The position numbers and the translations under genes were made by a program. Shown in pieces: positions 35,870-46,854 of a stretch of 64,000 nt of DNA (the stretch's first letter is position 1; every line of letters starts with the position of its first letter). Source of the DNA: Trifolium pratense (lineage: Eukaryota; Streptophyta; Magnoliopsida; Fabales; Fabaceae); the NCBI RefSeq assembly GCF_020283565.1, contig NC_060061.1, forward strand, positions 24,279,362 through 24,343,361, written 5' to 3'. Under the pieces are notes generated by a model. It did no database searches, had not been told where the DNA came from, and saw only the letters and a list, made by a program, of their open reading frames with translations.

Positions 35870-38800
35870 ACACTAAATAGGCCAAAAACCATAAAAACGA
35901 CTACAAACACTAATATTGGCCAAAAACCATAAAAAAAACGACAAGAAACACGAAAATAGGTCAAAAACCATAAAAACGACTACAAACACTAAAATAGGCC
36001 AAAAACCATAAAAATGACTACATACATTAAAATCGGCCAAAATCCATAAAAAACGGCTACAAACACAAAATACGCCAAAAACTAAAAAAACTACTACAAA
36101 CACTAAAAATGGCCAAAAACCATAAAAACGACTACAAACACTAAAATAGGCCAAAAACCATAAAAATGACTACATACATTAAAATCGGCCAAAATCCATA
36201 AAAAACGGCTACAAACACAAAATACGCCAAAAACCAAAAAAACTACTACAAACACTAAAAATGGTTAAAAACTATAAAAACGACTACAAACATTAAAATT
36301 GGTCAAAAACCATAAAAACGACTACAAACACTAAAATTGGCCAAAAAGCCAAATATCGACCCTAAAATAGGCCAAAATCCATAAAAACGACAAGAAACAC
36401 TAAATAGGCCAAAAACCATAAAAACGACTACAAACACTAAAATTGTCCAAAAACCATAAAAACGACTACAAACATTAAAATTGGTCAAAAACCATAAAAA
36501 CGACTACAAACACAAAAATAGGCTAAAGACCATAAAAAAACTACTACAAACACAAAAATAGGCCAAAAACCAAAAAAACTACTACAAACACTAAAATTGG
36601 CCAAAAACCATAAAACTACTACAAACACTAAAATTGGCCAAAAACCATAAAAAACGACTACAAACGCTAAAATTAGCTAAAAACCATAAAAACGACTACA
36701 AACACTAAAATTGGCCAAAAACCATAAAAACGACAACAAACACTAAAATTGGCCAAAAACCCAAATATCGACCCTAAAATAGGCCAAAATCCATAAAAAC
36801 GACAAGAAACACTAAAATAGGCCAAAATCCATAAAAACGACAAGAAAAACTAAAATTGGCCAAAAACCATAAAAACGACTACAAACATTAAAATTGGTCA
36901 AAAACCATAAAAACGACTACAAACACAAAAATAGGCAAAAGACCATAAAACAACGACTACTAACACAAAAATAGGCCAAAAAACTACTACAAACACTAAA
37001 ATAGGCCAAAAACCATAAAAACTACTACAAACACTAAAAATAGCTACAAACACTAAAATTGGCTAAAAACCATAAAAACAACTACAAACACTAAAATTGG
37101 GCAAAAACCATAAAAAAAACTACAAACACAAAAATAGGCCAAAAACCATAAAAACGATTACAAACATTAAAATTGGCCAAAAACCATAAAAAACAACTAC
37201 GAACACTAAAATAGGCCAAAAATCATAAAAACTACATCAAACACTAAAATTGACCAAAAACCCAAATATCGACCCTAAAATAGGCCAAAATCCATAAAAA
37301 CGACAAGAAACACTAAAATAGGCCAAAATCCATAAAAACGACAAGAAAAACTAAAATAGGCCAAAAACCATAAAAACGACTACAAACACTAAAATTGGCC
37401 AAAAACCATAAAAACGACTACAAACATTAAAATTGGTCAAAAACCATAAAAACGACTACAAACACAAAAATAGGCAAAAGACCATAAAACAACGACTACT
37501 AACACAAAAATAGGCCAAAAAACTACTACAAACACTAAAATAGGCCAAAAACCATAAAAACTACTACAAACACTAAAAATAGCTACAAACACTAAAATTG
37601 GCTAAAAACCATAAAAACAACTACAAACACTAAAATTGGGCAAAAACCATAAAAAAAACTACAAACACAAAAATAGGCCAAAAACCATAAAAACGATTAC
37701 AAACATTAAAATTGGCCAAAAACCATAAAAAACAACTACGAACACTAAAATAGGCCAAAAATCATAAAAACTACATCAAACACTAAAATTGGCCAAAAAT
37801 CCAAATATCGACCCTAAAATAGGCCAAAATCCATAAAAACGACATGAAACACAAAATAGGCCAAAAACCATAAAAACGACTACAAACACTAATATTGGCC
37901 AAAAACCATAAAAAAAACGACAAGAAACACGAAAATAGGTCAAAAACCATAAAAACGACTACAAACACTAAAATAGGCCAAAAACCATAAAAATGACTAC
38001 ATACATTAAAATCGGCCAAAATCCATAAAAAACGGCTACAAACACAAAATACGCCAAAAACTAAAAAAACTACTACAAACACTAAAAATGGCCAAAAACC
38101 ATAAAAACGACTACAAACACTAAAATAGGCCAAAAACCATAAAAATGACTACATACATTAAAATCGGCCAAAATCCATAAAAAATGACTACAAACACAAA
38201 ATAGGCCAAAAACCAAAAAAACTACTACAAACACTAAAAATGGCAAAATACCATAAAAACGACAACAAACACTAAAATTGCCCAAAAACCCAAATATCGA
38301 CCCTAAAATAGGCCAAAATCCATAAAAACGACAAGAAATACTAAATAGGCCAAAAACCATAAAAACGACTACAAACACTAAAATTGTCCAAAAACCATAA
38401 AAACGACTACAAACATTAAAATTGGTCAAAAACCATAAAAACGACTACAAACACAAAAATAGGCTAAAGACCATAAAAAAACTACTACAAACACAAAAAT
38501 AGGCCAAAAACCAAAAAAACTACTACAAACACTAAAATTGGCCAAAAACCATAAAACTACTACAAACACTAAAATTGGCCAAAAATCATAAAACGACTAC
38601 AAACACTAAAATTGGCCAAAAACCATAAAAAACGACTACAAACGCTAAAATTAGCTAAAAACCATAAAAACGACTACAAACACTAAAATTGGCCAAAAAC
38701 CATAAAAACGACAACAAACACTAAAATTGGCCAAAAACCCAAATATCGACCCTAAAATAGGCCAAAATCCATAAAAACGACAAGAAACACTAAAATAGGC

Positions 38801-40700
38801 CAAAATCCATAAAAACGACAAGAAAAACTAAAATAGGCCAAAAACCATAAAAACGACTACAAACACTAAAATTGGCCAAAAACCATAAAAACGACTACAA
38901 ACATTAAAATTGGTCAAAAACCATAAAAACGACTACAAACACAAAAATAGGCTAAAGACCATAAAACAACGACTACTAACACAAAAATAGGCCAAAAACC
39001 AAAAAAACTACTACGAACACAAAAATATGCCAAAAAACTACTACAAACACTAAAATAGGCCAAAAACCATAAAAACTACTACAAACACTAAAAATAGCTA
39101 CAAACACTAAAATTGGCTAAAAACCATAAAAACAACTACAAACACTAAAATTGGGCAAAAACCATAAAAAAAACTACAAACACTAAAATAGGCCAAAAAC
39201 CATAAAAACGCCAACAAACACTAAAATTGGCCAAAAACCCAAATATCAAATCCATAAAAACGAAAATAAACACTAAAATAGGCCAAAAACCATAAAAACG
39301 ACTACAAACACTAAAATTGGCCAAAAGCCATAAAAACGACTACAAACACTAAAATTGCCGAAAAACCCAAATATCGACCCTAAAATAGGCCAAAAACCAT
39401 AAAAACAACTACAAACACTAAAATAGGCCAAAAACCATAAAAACGACTACAAACATTAAAATTGGCTAGAAACCATAAAAATGACTACAACCACTAGAAT
39501 TGGCAAAACACCGTAAAAATAACTACAAACATTAAAATTGGTCAAAAACCCAAATATCGACCCTAAAATAGGCCAAAAACCATAAAAATGACTACAAACA
39601 TTAAAATCGGCCAAAATCCATAAAAAACGACTACAAACACAAAATAGGCCAAAATCCATAAAAAACGACTACAAACACAAAATAGGCCAAAAACCAAAAA
39701 AACTACTACAAACACTAAAAATGGCCAAAAACCATAAAAACGACTACAAACATTAAAATTGGTCAAAAACCATAAAAACGACTACAAACACAAAAATAGG
39801 CTAAAGACCATAAAAAAACTACTACAAACACAAAAATAGGCCAAAAACCAAAAAAACTACTACAAACACTAAAATTGGCCAAAAACCATAAAACTACTAC
39901 AAACACTAAAATTGGCCAAAAACCATAAAACGACTACAAACACTAAAATTAGCTAAAAACCATAAAAATGACTACAAACACTAAAATTGGCCAAAAACCA
40001 TAAAAAACGACTACAAACGCTAAAATTAGCTAAAAACCATAAAAACGACTACAAACACTAAAATTGGCCAAAAACCATAAAAACGACTACAAACACTAAA
40101 ATTGGCTAAAAACCATAAAAAATGGCTACAAACACTAAAATTGGATAAAAACCATAAAAACGACTACAAACACTAATATTGGCCAAAAACCATAAAAAAA
40201 CGACTAGAAACACTAAAATAGGCCAAAAACCATAAAAACGATTACAAACATTAAAATTGGCCAAAAATCATAAAAAACAACTACGAACACTAAAATAGGC
40301 CAAAAATCATAAAAACTACATCAAACACTAAAATTGGCCAAAAATCCAAATATCGACCCTAAAATAGGCCAAAATCCATAAAAACGACATGAAACACTAA
40401 ATAGGCCAAAAACCATAAAAACGACTACAAACACTAATATTGGCCAAAAACCATGAAAAAAACGACAAGAAACACGAAAATAGGTCAAAAACCATAAAAA
40501 CGACTACAAACACTAAAATAGGCCAAAAACCATAAAAATGACTACATACATTAAAATCGGCCAAAATCCATAAAAAACGGCTACAAACACAAAATACGCC
40601 AAAAACCAAAAAAACTACTACAAACACTAAAAATGGCCAAAAACCATAAAAACGACTACAAACATTAAAATTGGTCAAAAACCATAAAAACGACTACAAA
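35870..40700. repeat. satellite block with about 1979-bp and 501-bp periods
   Basis: A characteristic pair of GACAAGAAACACTAAAATAG and GACAAGAAAAACTAAAAT monomers occurs near 36783, 37284 and 38761, giving steps of 501 and about 1978 bp. Other series (CATACATTAAAATCGGCC) recur near 36010, 37990 and 40535. The periods are less exact than in the left blocks. Confidence 0.6.
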
Positions 40701-41576
40701 CACTAAAATAGGCCAAAAACCATAAAAATGACTACATACATTAAAATCGGCCAAAATCCATAAAAAATGACTACAAACACAAAATAGGCCAAAAACCAAA
40801 AAAACTACTACAAACACTAAAAATGGCCAAAAACCATAAAAACGACAACAAACACTAAAATTGGCCAAAAACCCAAATATCGACCCTAAAATAGGCCAAA
40901 ATCCATAAAAACGACAAGAAACACTAAATAGGCCAAAAACCATAAAAACGACTATAAACACTAAAATTGTCCAAAAACCATAAAAACGACTACAAACACT
41001 AAAATTGGCCAAAAACCATAATATCGACCCTAAAATAGGCCAAAAATCATAAAAACTACATCAAACACTAAAATTGGCCAAAAATCCAAATATCGACCCT
41101 AAAATAGGCTAAAATCCATAAAAACGACATGAAACACTAAATAGGCCAAAAACCATAAAAACGACTACAAACACTAATATTGGCCAAAAACCATAAAAAA
41201 AACGACAAGAAACACGAAAATAGGCCAAAAACCATAAAAACGACTACAAACACTAAAATTGGCCAAAAACCATAATATCGACCCTAAAATAGGCCAAAAA
41301 CCATAAAAACAACTACAAACACTAAAATTGGCTAAAAACCATAAAAAAACAACTACGAACACTAAAATAGGCGAAAAATCATAAAAACTACATCAAACAC
41401 TAAAATTGGCCAAAAATCCAAATATCGACCCTAAAATAGGCCAAAATCCATAAAAACGACATGAAACACTAAATAAGCCAAAAACCATAAAAACGACTAC
41501 AAACACTAATATTGGCCAAAAACCATAAAAAAAACGACAAGAAACACGAAAATAGGCCAAAAACCATAAAAACGAC

Positions 41577-41724
41577 TTGCCCCTGTGCCATTGTGGCCCT
41601 TATCTCCAGTCACATGATCTCGCTGCCTAACCTCTCTCTGAAAACGTGAAATGTTAACAGAGATTTTGTCCCTGCCAATTATGATCCCATCGAGTTCATA
41701 CTCAAAGCTCCTTGTGTTACTAAC
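41577..41724 (-). pseudogene. fragment resembling a plant LINE ORF1 RNA-binding domain
   Basis: On the minus strand one frame is open for about 49 codons with an ordinary coding composition. It reads through segments such as SFEYELDGIIIGRDKISVN and ISRFQREVRQRDHVTGDKGH. This resembles the end of the RRM-like domain and basic tail found in ORF1 of plant non-LTR retrotransposons. It has no start or stop and is bounded by satellite on one side and a Helitron-like end on the other. The identification is by feel from a short stretch. Confidence 0.35.
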
Positions 41725-41725
41725 A

Positions 41726-41751
41726 CTAGGGGTAAACCCGTGCGTTGCACT
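41726..41751 (-). other. Helitron 3' terminal hairpin, left copy
   Basis: Read on the minus strand it is AACCAGTGC AAC GCACGGGTT, then TACCC, then CTAG at the end with T following in the host. One mismatch (A opposite G) is present in the stem compared with the perfect right copy. Confidence 0.7.
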
Positions 41752-42193
41752 GGTTCGATTAAATATATAATTAAAATATTTTTATAAATGAAAAATAATA
41801 ATTGTTATAATATAATAATATCATATAGTTAAATGATAGATATTAAAATAGCTTATTTAACTCCTTTTTAATGTATTATTGGTCAAAAAAGAATAAGAAA
41901 ATATGAGACATAAGAGCAATTTAAAGTTCGCTTATAGAGATGTCGTAAAATAAATTATAACCTTTAACTTCTAAACTTTTGCATAGGTCATATACATTCA
42001 AATTATTTTGTATGTAGTTGAGACATACTTATTTTTTTACAAAACATTCATGGTTTAAATAGAATGAAAACTTCCGATCAAATTGACGTGCTCCACAATC
42101 ATCACACTGCAATGATCACATTTATTCCATAAAACAATCTTTAAACTTCAGTCTTAAAAAGGTAAAGAATGGATATTGAAAATAGAATAACAT

Positions 42194-42297
<104 letters not shown>

Positions 42298-42876
42298 TTA
42301 AAAAGATAAAGATATATAGTGGCTGACTTATTTGTTGAGAATATATATAGACATAATTTGCTAAAATATCTATACATAGAAAACATACAAAATAATTTAA
42401 ATACAATAAATGAGAGAGCCAGCATGACTAAACAAAAAGTATGTGATACAGGTGAATAGATATTAGTTATATAAGGACCATGGTTACATTGAGAAGCATT
42501 CCAACATTTAATTGTAATGAGTGTTTAGTTATCATTGCATTATATTTTTACAAATTAACTATGCAAAGGTTAATTTATAGCATAAGAAATTAGAACTCTT
42601 TATGCAAAAACCACAATAACATATGGAGTTTTATTCTTTTCATTTTAGTGTGCCGTTTCTTTTGCAGATAATCAAAAGTCACACTATTAATTGCTGTTTC
42701 CAATTATTTGCAATTAAGCATAAATTCAGATATAAATTTATGTTTCCAGGTTGAAATGCTAAAACTTGAGCAGAATTCATTTCTGTGAATCTACAAAATT
42801 CATGTTCCCATCGCATTCTTAATCAAATTTCCTCGTTGAATCAGCGTAGAAATGTATCAACCCAAATAGAAAGAAG

Positions 42877-43143
42877 AGTTATGAATCATGGAATCGAAGG
42901 GATAAAGATCATAGATGTCGGCAAAATAGAGTGCATAAGAGTATTCATAAGGAAGATACTCATAGAAATTCATATTGAATGAATATAGATTGATAAAAGA
43001 ATGAGTAAAATGTACAATGAAGTAGCTTATTTATAGGACTATTTGGAGTAACTAACTCCCTAACTAACTTTCTAACCTCTTAACCAACTTGGTAACATAT
43101 TAACTAACTCTAGTTGATTAACTAACTATCTATATTCTTAACA
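42877..43143 (-). repeat. LTR element 1, 3' LTR
   Basis: 267 bp; on the minus strand it starts TGTTAAGAATATAG. Its last base is mutated (A on the plus strand at 42877, T in the partner), which spoils the terminal CA. Confidence 0.88.
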
Positions 43144-44179
43144 GCCTCCCTCAAACTCAACATTGGGAAATTTACCAATTTGAGTTTGAATTACAAAGCT
43201 AAAACCAAACAACGGAACAAAACAATGAATTTTTGCCTTGTAATACATTCCTTCAAACCATAGACTCCAAGCAATTATGCAACATAAAATCTAAACTAGC
43301 TTCATATCACCTTCCATATTCTGCAGCATATGACCTTCCAATTTGCTTGAAACATGTATCCCATTCTGAACCTCCAAAAGTTCAACAGCAACCATGATGA
43401 GAAGGTCCAAAGGGAGAATTGGAAACAAGCAAATCCAAGACATTCACTAGCACAACAAGATTATAGTAAAAACAAATTGCTTGAACCAACATGCTTAACT
43501 ATCATTTATAGAGGCTAGAAGTAATCCAACAGTGCTCAAGCACACCAAATTTGAAAGAAATTTGAATCAACTTTTGCCACTGCATCAACCAAAATTTACA
43601 AGTTCTCAAACCATTGCTATGCTACCAGCCCAACTCTTATTTTGGATTTAAGGAATCTTCATGGTCCCATATGGCCATATCCTTTGCCAATGATGTCAGA
43701 TCAATGTATATAACCATAAGCTCCAAACAATATTTTTTTTTTTTACTGTGTAATAAGAAACTGGTTTTGGCCAGCAAATCCAGGAATAAGGAGTGATGCT
43801 TCACTTCTATACCATACACATGCTTTTTCATATGTAGCACAAAAAATATATCTAGCATTGTGTGGTATCAATCAAACCTCAAGAGGGAAATCAACTCATA
43901 TCCATTGCGAAAGAACTTGCAGTAAGTAAATCAACTCCATTATATCAATTGCAGAAATCAATACTGAATTCATTGGAATTACACTTCTTTGAGATCAAAA
44001 TTCAGAGAACATAACGAACTAGATGTGTAATAGCCTCCCTCAAACTCATAGTAAGAGAATTCTTAGTATGAGTTTGGAAAACAAAATACCAAAAAGAAAA
44101 TGACAAGGACAGTAGTGATTGTAACTTCAAACAATTATGCAGATCTGACTTCGATATTGCAATAGGAAAACACTGTAAA
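43144..44179 (-). other. non-coding interior of LTR element 1
   Basis: There is no convincing ORF. A polypurine tract abuts the 3' LTR (43144-43155), and a second near-identical tract with its neighbouring hairpin lies inside at about 44030-44080. A run of T (43732-43744) and AT-rich sequence make up the rest. Confidence 0.6.
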
Positions 44180-44860
44180 TCACTGACATAGGAAAATTCC
44201 ACCGGGATCGAAGGGAAAGATTGAAACCGAATTGAAAAATGACAGAATATAGAGCATAATAGCAAAACTGTAAATCATTCTCATAGTTCGACAGGGATCA
44301 AAAACAGTGATGCATAAACCACGATGACGAGAAATGAAAACGATGCTCGCCGACGAAGGCAGTAGCAAATCGGAAAGCGTCTCACCTTTCTTGTTGTTTT
44401 GATCTTGATCTCGCGAGAATCGGACGTTGCCGTCGTGTTGACGCTCGACCTTGATCGGAGAAGAAAACGCGTGAACGGTGGATTGTGAAATCACAGAATC
44501 ATGATGTTCTGCTAGTGTGAATTTGTTCAAGAAACATTCAATTTGCCCAATCTTGACAGTGCAGCCTTTGATATCTGGTTTCACAATCTCAATCGATCTG
44601 ATCTGAACATTTTCAGAATGAAAATTACCAAAACTGAAATTGCAGGAATCATTTGCTGTAATTGATTCAAGAACAGAGGTAGATGATTGTGAAATCTCCC
44701 CTGCTGCCTCTGAAATTGAATCACTTGAAGAATCTTGAATATGGATTGAAACAGCAGAGCTTGAACCAGCTTCTTGAACTTGATCTTCTTCACAATTTTC
44801 AGAACCGTGAGCGGAAGCGCAATCTTCATCTTCATCCCTCGGGTATCGCTCTGATACCAT
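44180..44860 (-). CDS. unrecognised 226-aa ORF of LTR element 1
   Basis: The ATG is made of the last LTR base and the first two bases of the primer site, so translation would begin at the LTR/primer junction. The frame is also open upstream into the LTR. The protein begins MVSERYPRDEDED, has a Ser/Glu/Gln-rich acidic N-terminal half and a less acidic C-terminal half (KVERQHDGNVRFSRDQDQN). It ends in a hydrophobic stretch near YSFAIMLYILSFF. It shows no zinc knuckle, protease, integrase or reverse transcriptase motif. The part around 44330-44470 is richer in G+C and CpG than the surroundings, which might indicate a captured host-gene exon. Whether it is expressed is unknown. Confidence 0.35.
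   Translation of the reverse strand: MVSERYPRDEDEDCASAHGSENCEEDQVQEAGSSSAVSIHIQDSSSDSISEAAGEISQSSTSVLESITANDSCNFSFGNFHSENVQIRSIEIVKPDIKGCTVKIGQIECFLNKFTLAEHHDSVISQSTVHAFSSPIKVERQHDGNVRFSRDQDQNNKKGETLSDLLLPSSASIVFISRHRGLCITVFDPCRTMRMIYSFAIMLYILSFFNSVSIFPFDPGGIFLCQ
44849..44859 (-). other. primer binding site of LTR element 1
   Basis: TGGTATCAGAG on the minus strand, directly adjacent to the LTR. The A that ends the LTR plus TG of this site also form the ATG of the internal ORF. Confidence 0.85.
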
Positions 44861-45126
44861 GTTATGAATCATGGAATCGAATGGATAAAGATCATAGATG
44901 TCGGCAAGATAGAGTGCATAAGAGTATTCATGAGGAAGATACTCATAGAAATTCATATTGAATGAATATAGATTGATAAAAGAATGAGTAAAATGTACAA
45001 TGAAGTAGCTTATTTATAGGACTATTTGGAGTAACTAACTCCCTAACTAACTTTCTAACCTCTTAACCAACTTGGTAACATACCAACTAACTCTAGTTGA
45101 TTAACTAACTATCTATATTCTTAATA
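44860..45126 (-). repeat. LTR element 1, 5' LTR
   Basis: 267 bp; on the minus strand it ends ...GATTCATAACA directly before the primer site. The first bases read TA instead of TG because of a change at 45125. Confidence 0.88.
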
Positions 45127-45131
45127 AGAAC

Positions 45132-45673
45132 TCATCGGTCATCACAATATATTCATATAAATTATTATGTGTAAGTTCATAACTATAGAAAAATAGAAGG
45201 AAGTAATTAAAAATTAGAGCATTAAGCTAGTACAAAGGATCCAATCCAAATATCAAGTTCTTATAATATAATAAAATCTAAATACTCTGACAAACCAAGG
45301 ATATTGCAATAGTAAAGCAAAAAAAAAAAAAAAAAATTAACTACTGCTACTTAACAATTGTTAAGTATTTAGCAGTATTGTTTCAACAGAGAGTGACAGC
45401 AAGAGTGTGATAACCGGATATGTAGTAGTAGAGATCAACCTTACACAAATTGATGTAATGGAAGATTGGAAGGGAAGGGCAATATTGGTGTGGTGCAAGA
45501 GAAATGATGAGAAAATTAAGTATAAAGGTTAATAGGAGACACAAAATTTAAAATAAATATGGGAAGAAATTAATTACTGATTAGGAAAGATTTGATTTTT
45601 TTTTTGATAGGCAAGAAAGATTTATTTAATTTTGTTTTCTTCTATTTCTAATACTAGAGTAATGTGTCTAAAT
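45132..45673. other. unassigned AT-rich DNA, probably Helitron interior or 5' region
   Basis: No gene or clear repeat boundary is visible. It contains an A18 run near 45321 and an imperfect inverted repeat around TACTTAACAATTGTTAAGTA (45348-45367). It continues the left Helitron copy after the LTR element and stops at the hAT insertion. Confidence 0.4.
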
Positions 45674-46171
45674 CAGAGAGGCTCGCATGCATGTGCGAGG
45701 TGTGCGACGGCATAGGGCCTCAAACTTTTGAGGGCCTTAACTCAAAATTTTGAGGTCCTATAATATTATTTATATATTATTTATACCTATAAAATATCAG
45801 ATGTATATTAATAGATTAATTTTTAGGCGCTAAAATAATAGTTATATATTGTTAATGTTCATAAATATCATGAGTATCAATATATTAGTTATCTATACTT
45901 ATAAATATAGTTCTAGTCCATTTTAATCTTTGCATAAAATTTAATCTTAGATTATGATGTTCCTTTTTGACGTTATATTCAAAGATAATTATTTTGTATT
46001 TCTTGTTCCATTTAATTTAATGTAAGGTTTAATATTGATAATTTATATGTTTACAAGAATGTTTTTTTTATATTATATGCAATTTAAATCGATAATTTTT
46101 TTAATTTTTTTTTATTAAGGGGCCACTTTTATATTTTGCACAGAGCCTCCTAAAACTCGGAGACGCCCCTG
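45674..46171. mobile_element. non-autonomous hAT-type element, 498 bp
   Basis: It is flanked by a perfect 8-bp target duplication GTCTAAAT (45666-45673 and 46172-46179). The ends are CAGAGAGGCTCG on the left and, read inward on the other strand, CAGGGGCGTCTCCGAG on the right. These are imperfect terminal inverted repeats with the CAG...CTG ends expected of hAT elements. The interior is AT-rich and has no transposase ORF. Confidence 0.8.
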
Positions 46172-46179
46172 GTCTAAAT

Positions 46180-46542
46180 GAATTATTTTAATTGATTGAC
46201 CGTGTAAAATGAATTACATTGTCAAAGTATTCTAATTAAACTCATAAATATTTTTTGAAATATTTGTAAAATTAACTTATATAAAAATAAGAAATTTGAC
46301 CAATAAAAAATTGGTTAACCATAAATAAAAAATAGAGTGATTATAATTTATAATTGTCAAATATTGACACACATAATTCCACCAGGAACAGTAACAAAGT
46401 CCACCAGGTTTTCTTTTACATTTAATTTTTCGAATTTTTCTTTACCTTATCCAGTACCGCGCTCTAGGATGCGATTCCAGCGCCATTTGCTGCCGGCGAT
46501 AACGCGGCGCAATTGACAACATAGCTATCATCTGAGTTGAAG
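46180..46542. other. unassigned DNA with a GC-rich island
   Basis: AT-rich sequence is followed by a short GC- and CpG-rich stretch at about 46455-46520 (GCGCTCTAGGATGCG, TGCCGGCGATAACGCGGCGC). It could be a captured gene fragment, which Helitrons commonly carry, but no protein was recognised. Confidence 0.35.
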
Positions 46543-46854
46543 CTTGACTATATGAATTTTGTAGATTCACAGAAATGAATTCTGCTCAAGTTTTAGCATT
46601 TCAACCTGGAAACATATATGAATTTATGTTTTCAATTATTTGCAATTAAGCATAAGTGACCAACTAATACCTACAAATTTATATCTCGGTTATGGTTTAG
46701 AAAGAGACATAAATGATACTATGACCATCAAATTCTCATGATTGTTGGAATTCTAAAATGAAATTCTCACAAGAAGATATATCAACAAACAATTATGTAT
46801 TCTTATATTATTTGTCTCAACTTTCTACGAAATTTAGACTTATAATGATAAGTG
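46543..46854 (+). mobile_element. Helitron-like element, right copy, first visible part
   Basis: 46543-46625 is the inverted counterpart of 42724-42803 in the left copy. The next part contains one arm (46627-46655) of a perfect 29-bp inverted repeat whose other arm is at 58336-58364. The last five bases, AAGTG, are the target duplication of the Sirevirus that interrupts the element. Confidence 0.6.

Larger units (their letters stand above)
16660..41576. repeat. A-rich satellite array, 38-bp monomer, about 25 kb
   Basis: The array is continuous, built on a unit that reads approximately CCATAAAAACGACTACAAAC then ACTAAAATAGGCCAAAAA (38 bp). The plus-strand composition of that unit is 22 A, 9 C, 4 T and 3 G. 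Frequent variants change TAGGCC to TTGGCC and ACGACTACAAAC to ACGACAAGAAAC. A shorter unit of about 31 bp contains CCCAAATATCGACCCTAAAA. Almost every unit has one GGCC and one CpG. Higher-order periods of 261, 410/635, 455, 1608 and about 1979 bp occur in different blocks. The array starts inside the copia LTR and ends at a LINE-like fragment. I do not recognise the family. No gene lies inside; minus-strand open frames are a composition effect. Confidence 0.95.
42877..45126 (-). mobile_element. non-autonomous LTR retrotransposon 1, 2.25 kb
   Basis: Two 267-bp direct repeats (42877-43143 and 44860-45126) flank a 1.7-kb interior. On the minus strand the right-hand copy is the 5' LTR. It is followed at once by TGGTATCAGAG, the initiator tRNA-Met primer site, and the left-hand copy is preceded by GAGGGAGGC, a polypurine tract. 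The flanks AGAAG (42872-42876) and AGAAC (45127-45131) are a 5-bp target duplication with one mismatch. The LTRs differ at about six sites (about 2 percent). There is no gag-pol, so it must be mobilised by another element. Confidence 0.88.

Noticed and set aside
17441..41362. Many minus-strand open frames of 60-120 codons rich in Phe, Val, Trp and Gly (FYGFWPILVFVV) within the satellite
   Set aside because: They are translations of a T-rich 38-bp repeat with few stop codons. The same peptide words recur in shifting frames because 38 is not a multiple of three.
16660..41576. CRISPR-like or telomere-like array
   Set aside because: Units are directly tandem without unique spacers, variable, and of a eukaryotic satellite type. 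The unit does not contain the plant telomere motif TTTAGGG.
43614..43858. Small ORFs on both strands in LTR element 1
   Set aside because: Overlapping on both strands, no domain, in AT-rich non-coding interior.
45640..45660. 5' TC terminus of the left Helitron (minus strand TCTAGTATTAG next to 45657)
   Set aside because: The base before it is C, not the A expected from A-T insertion, and there is no second copy to support it.
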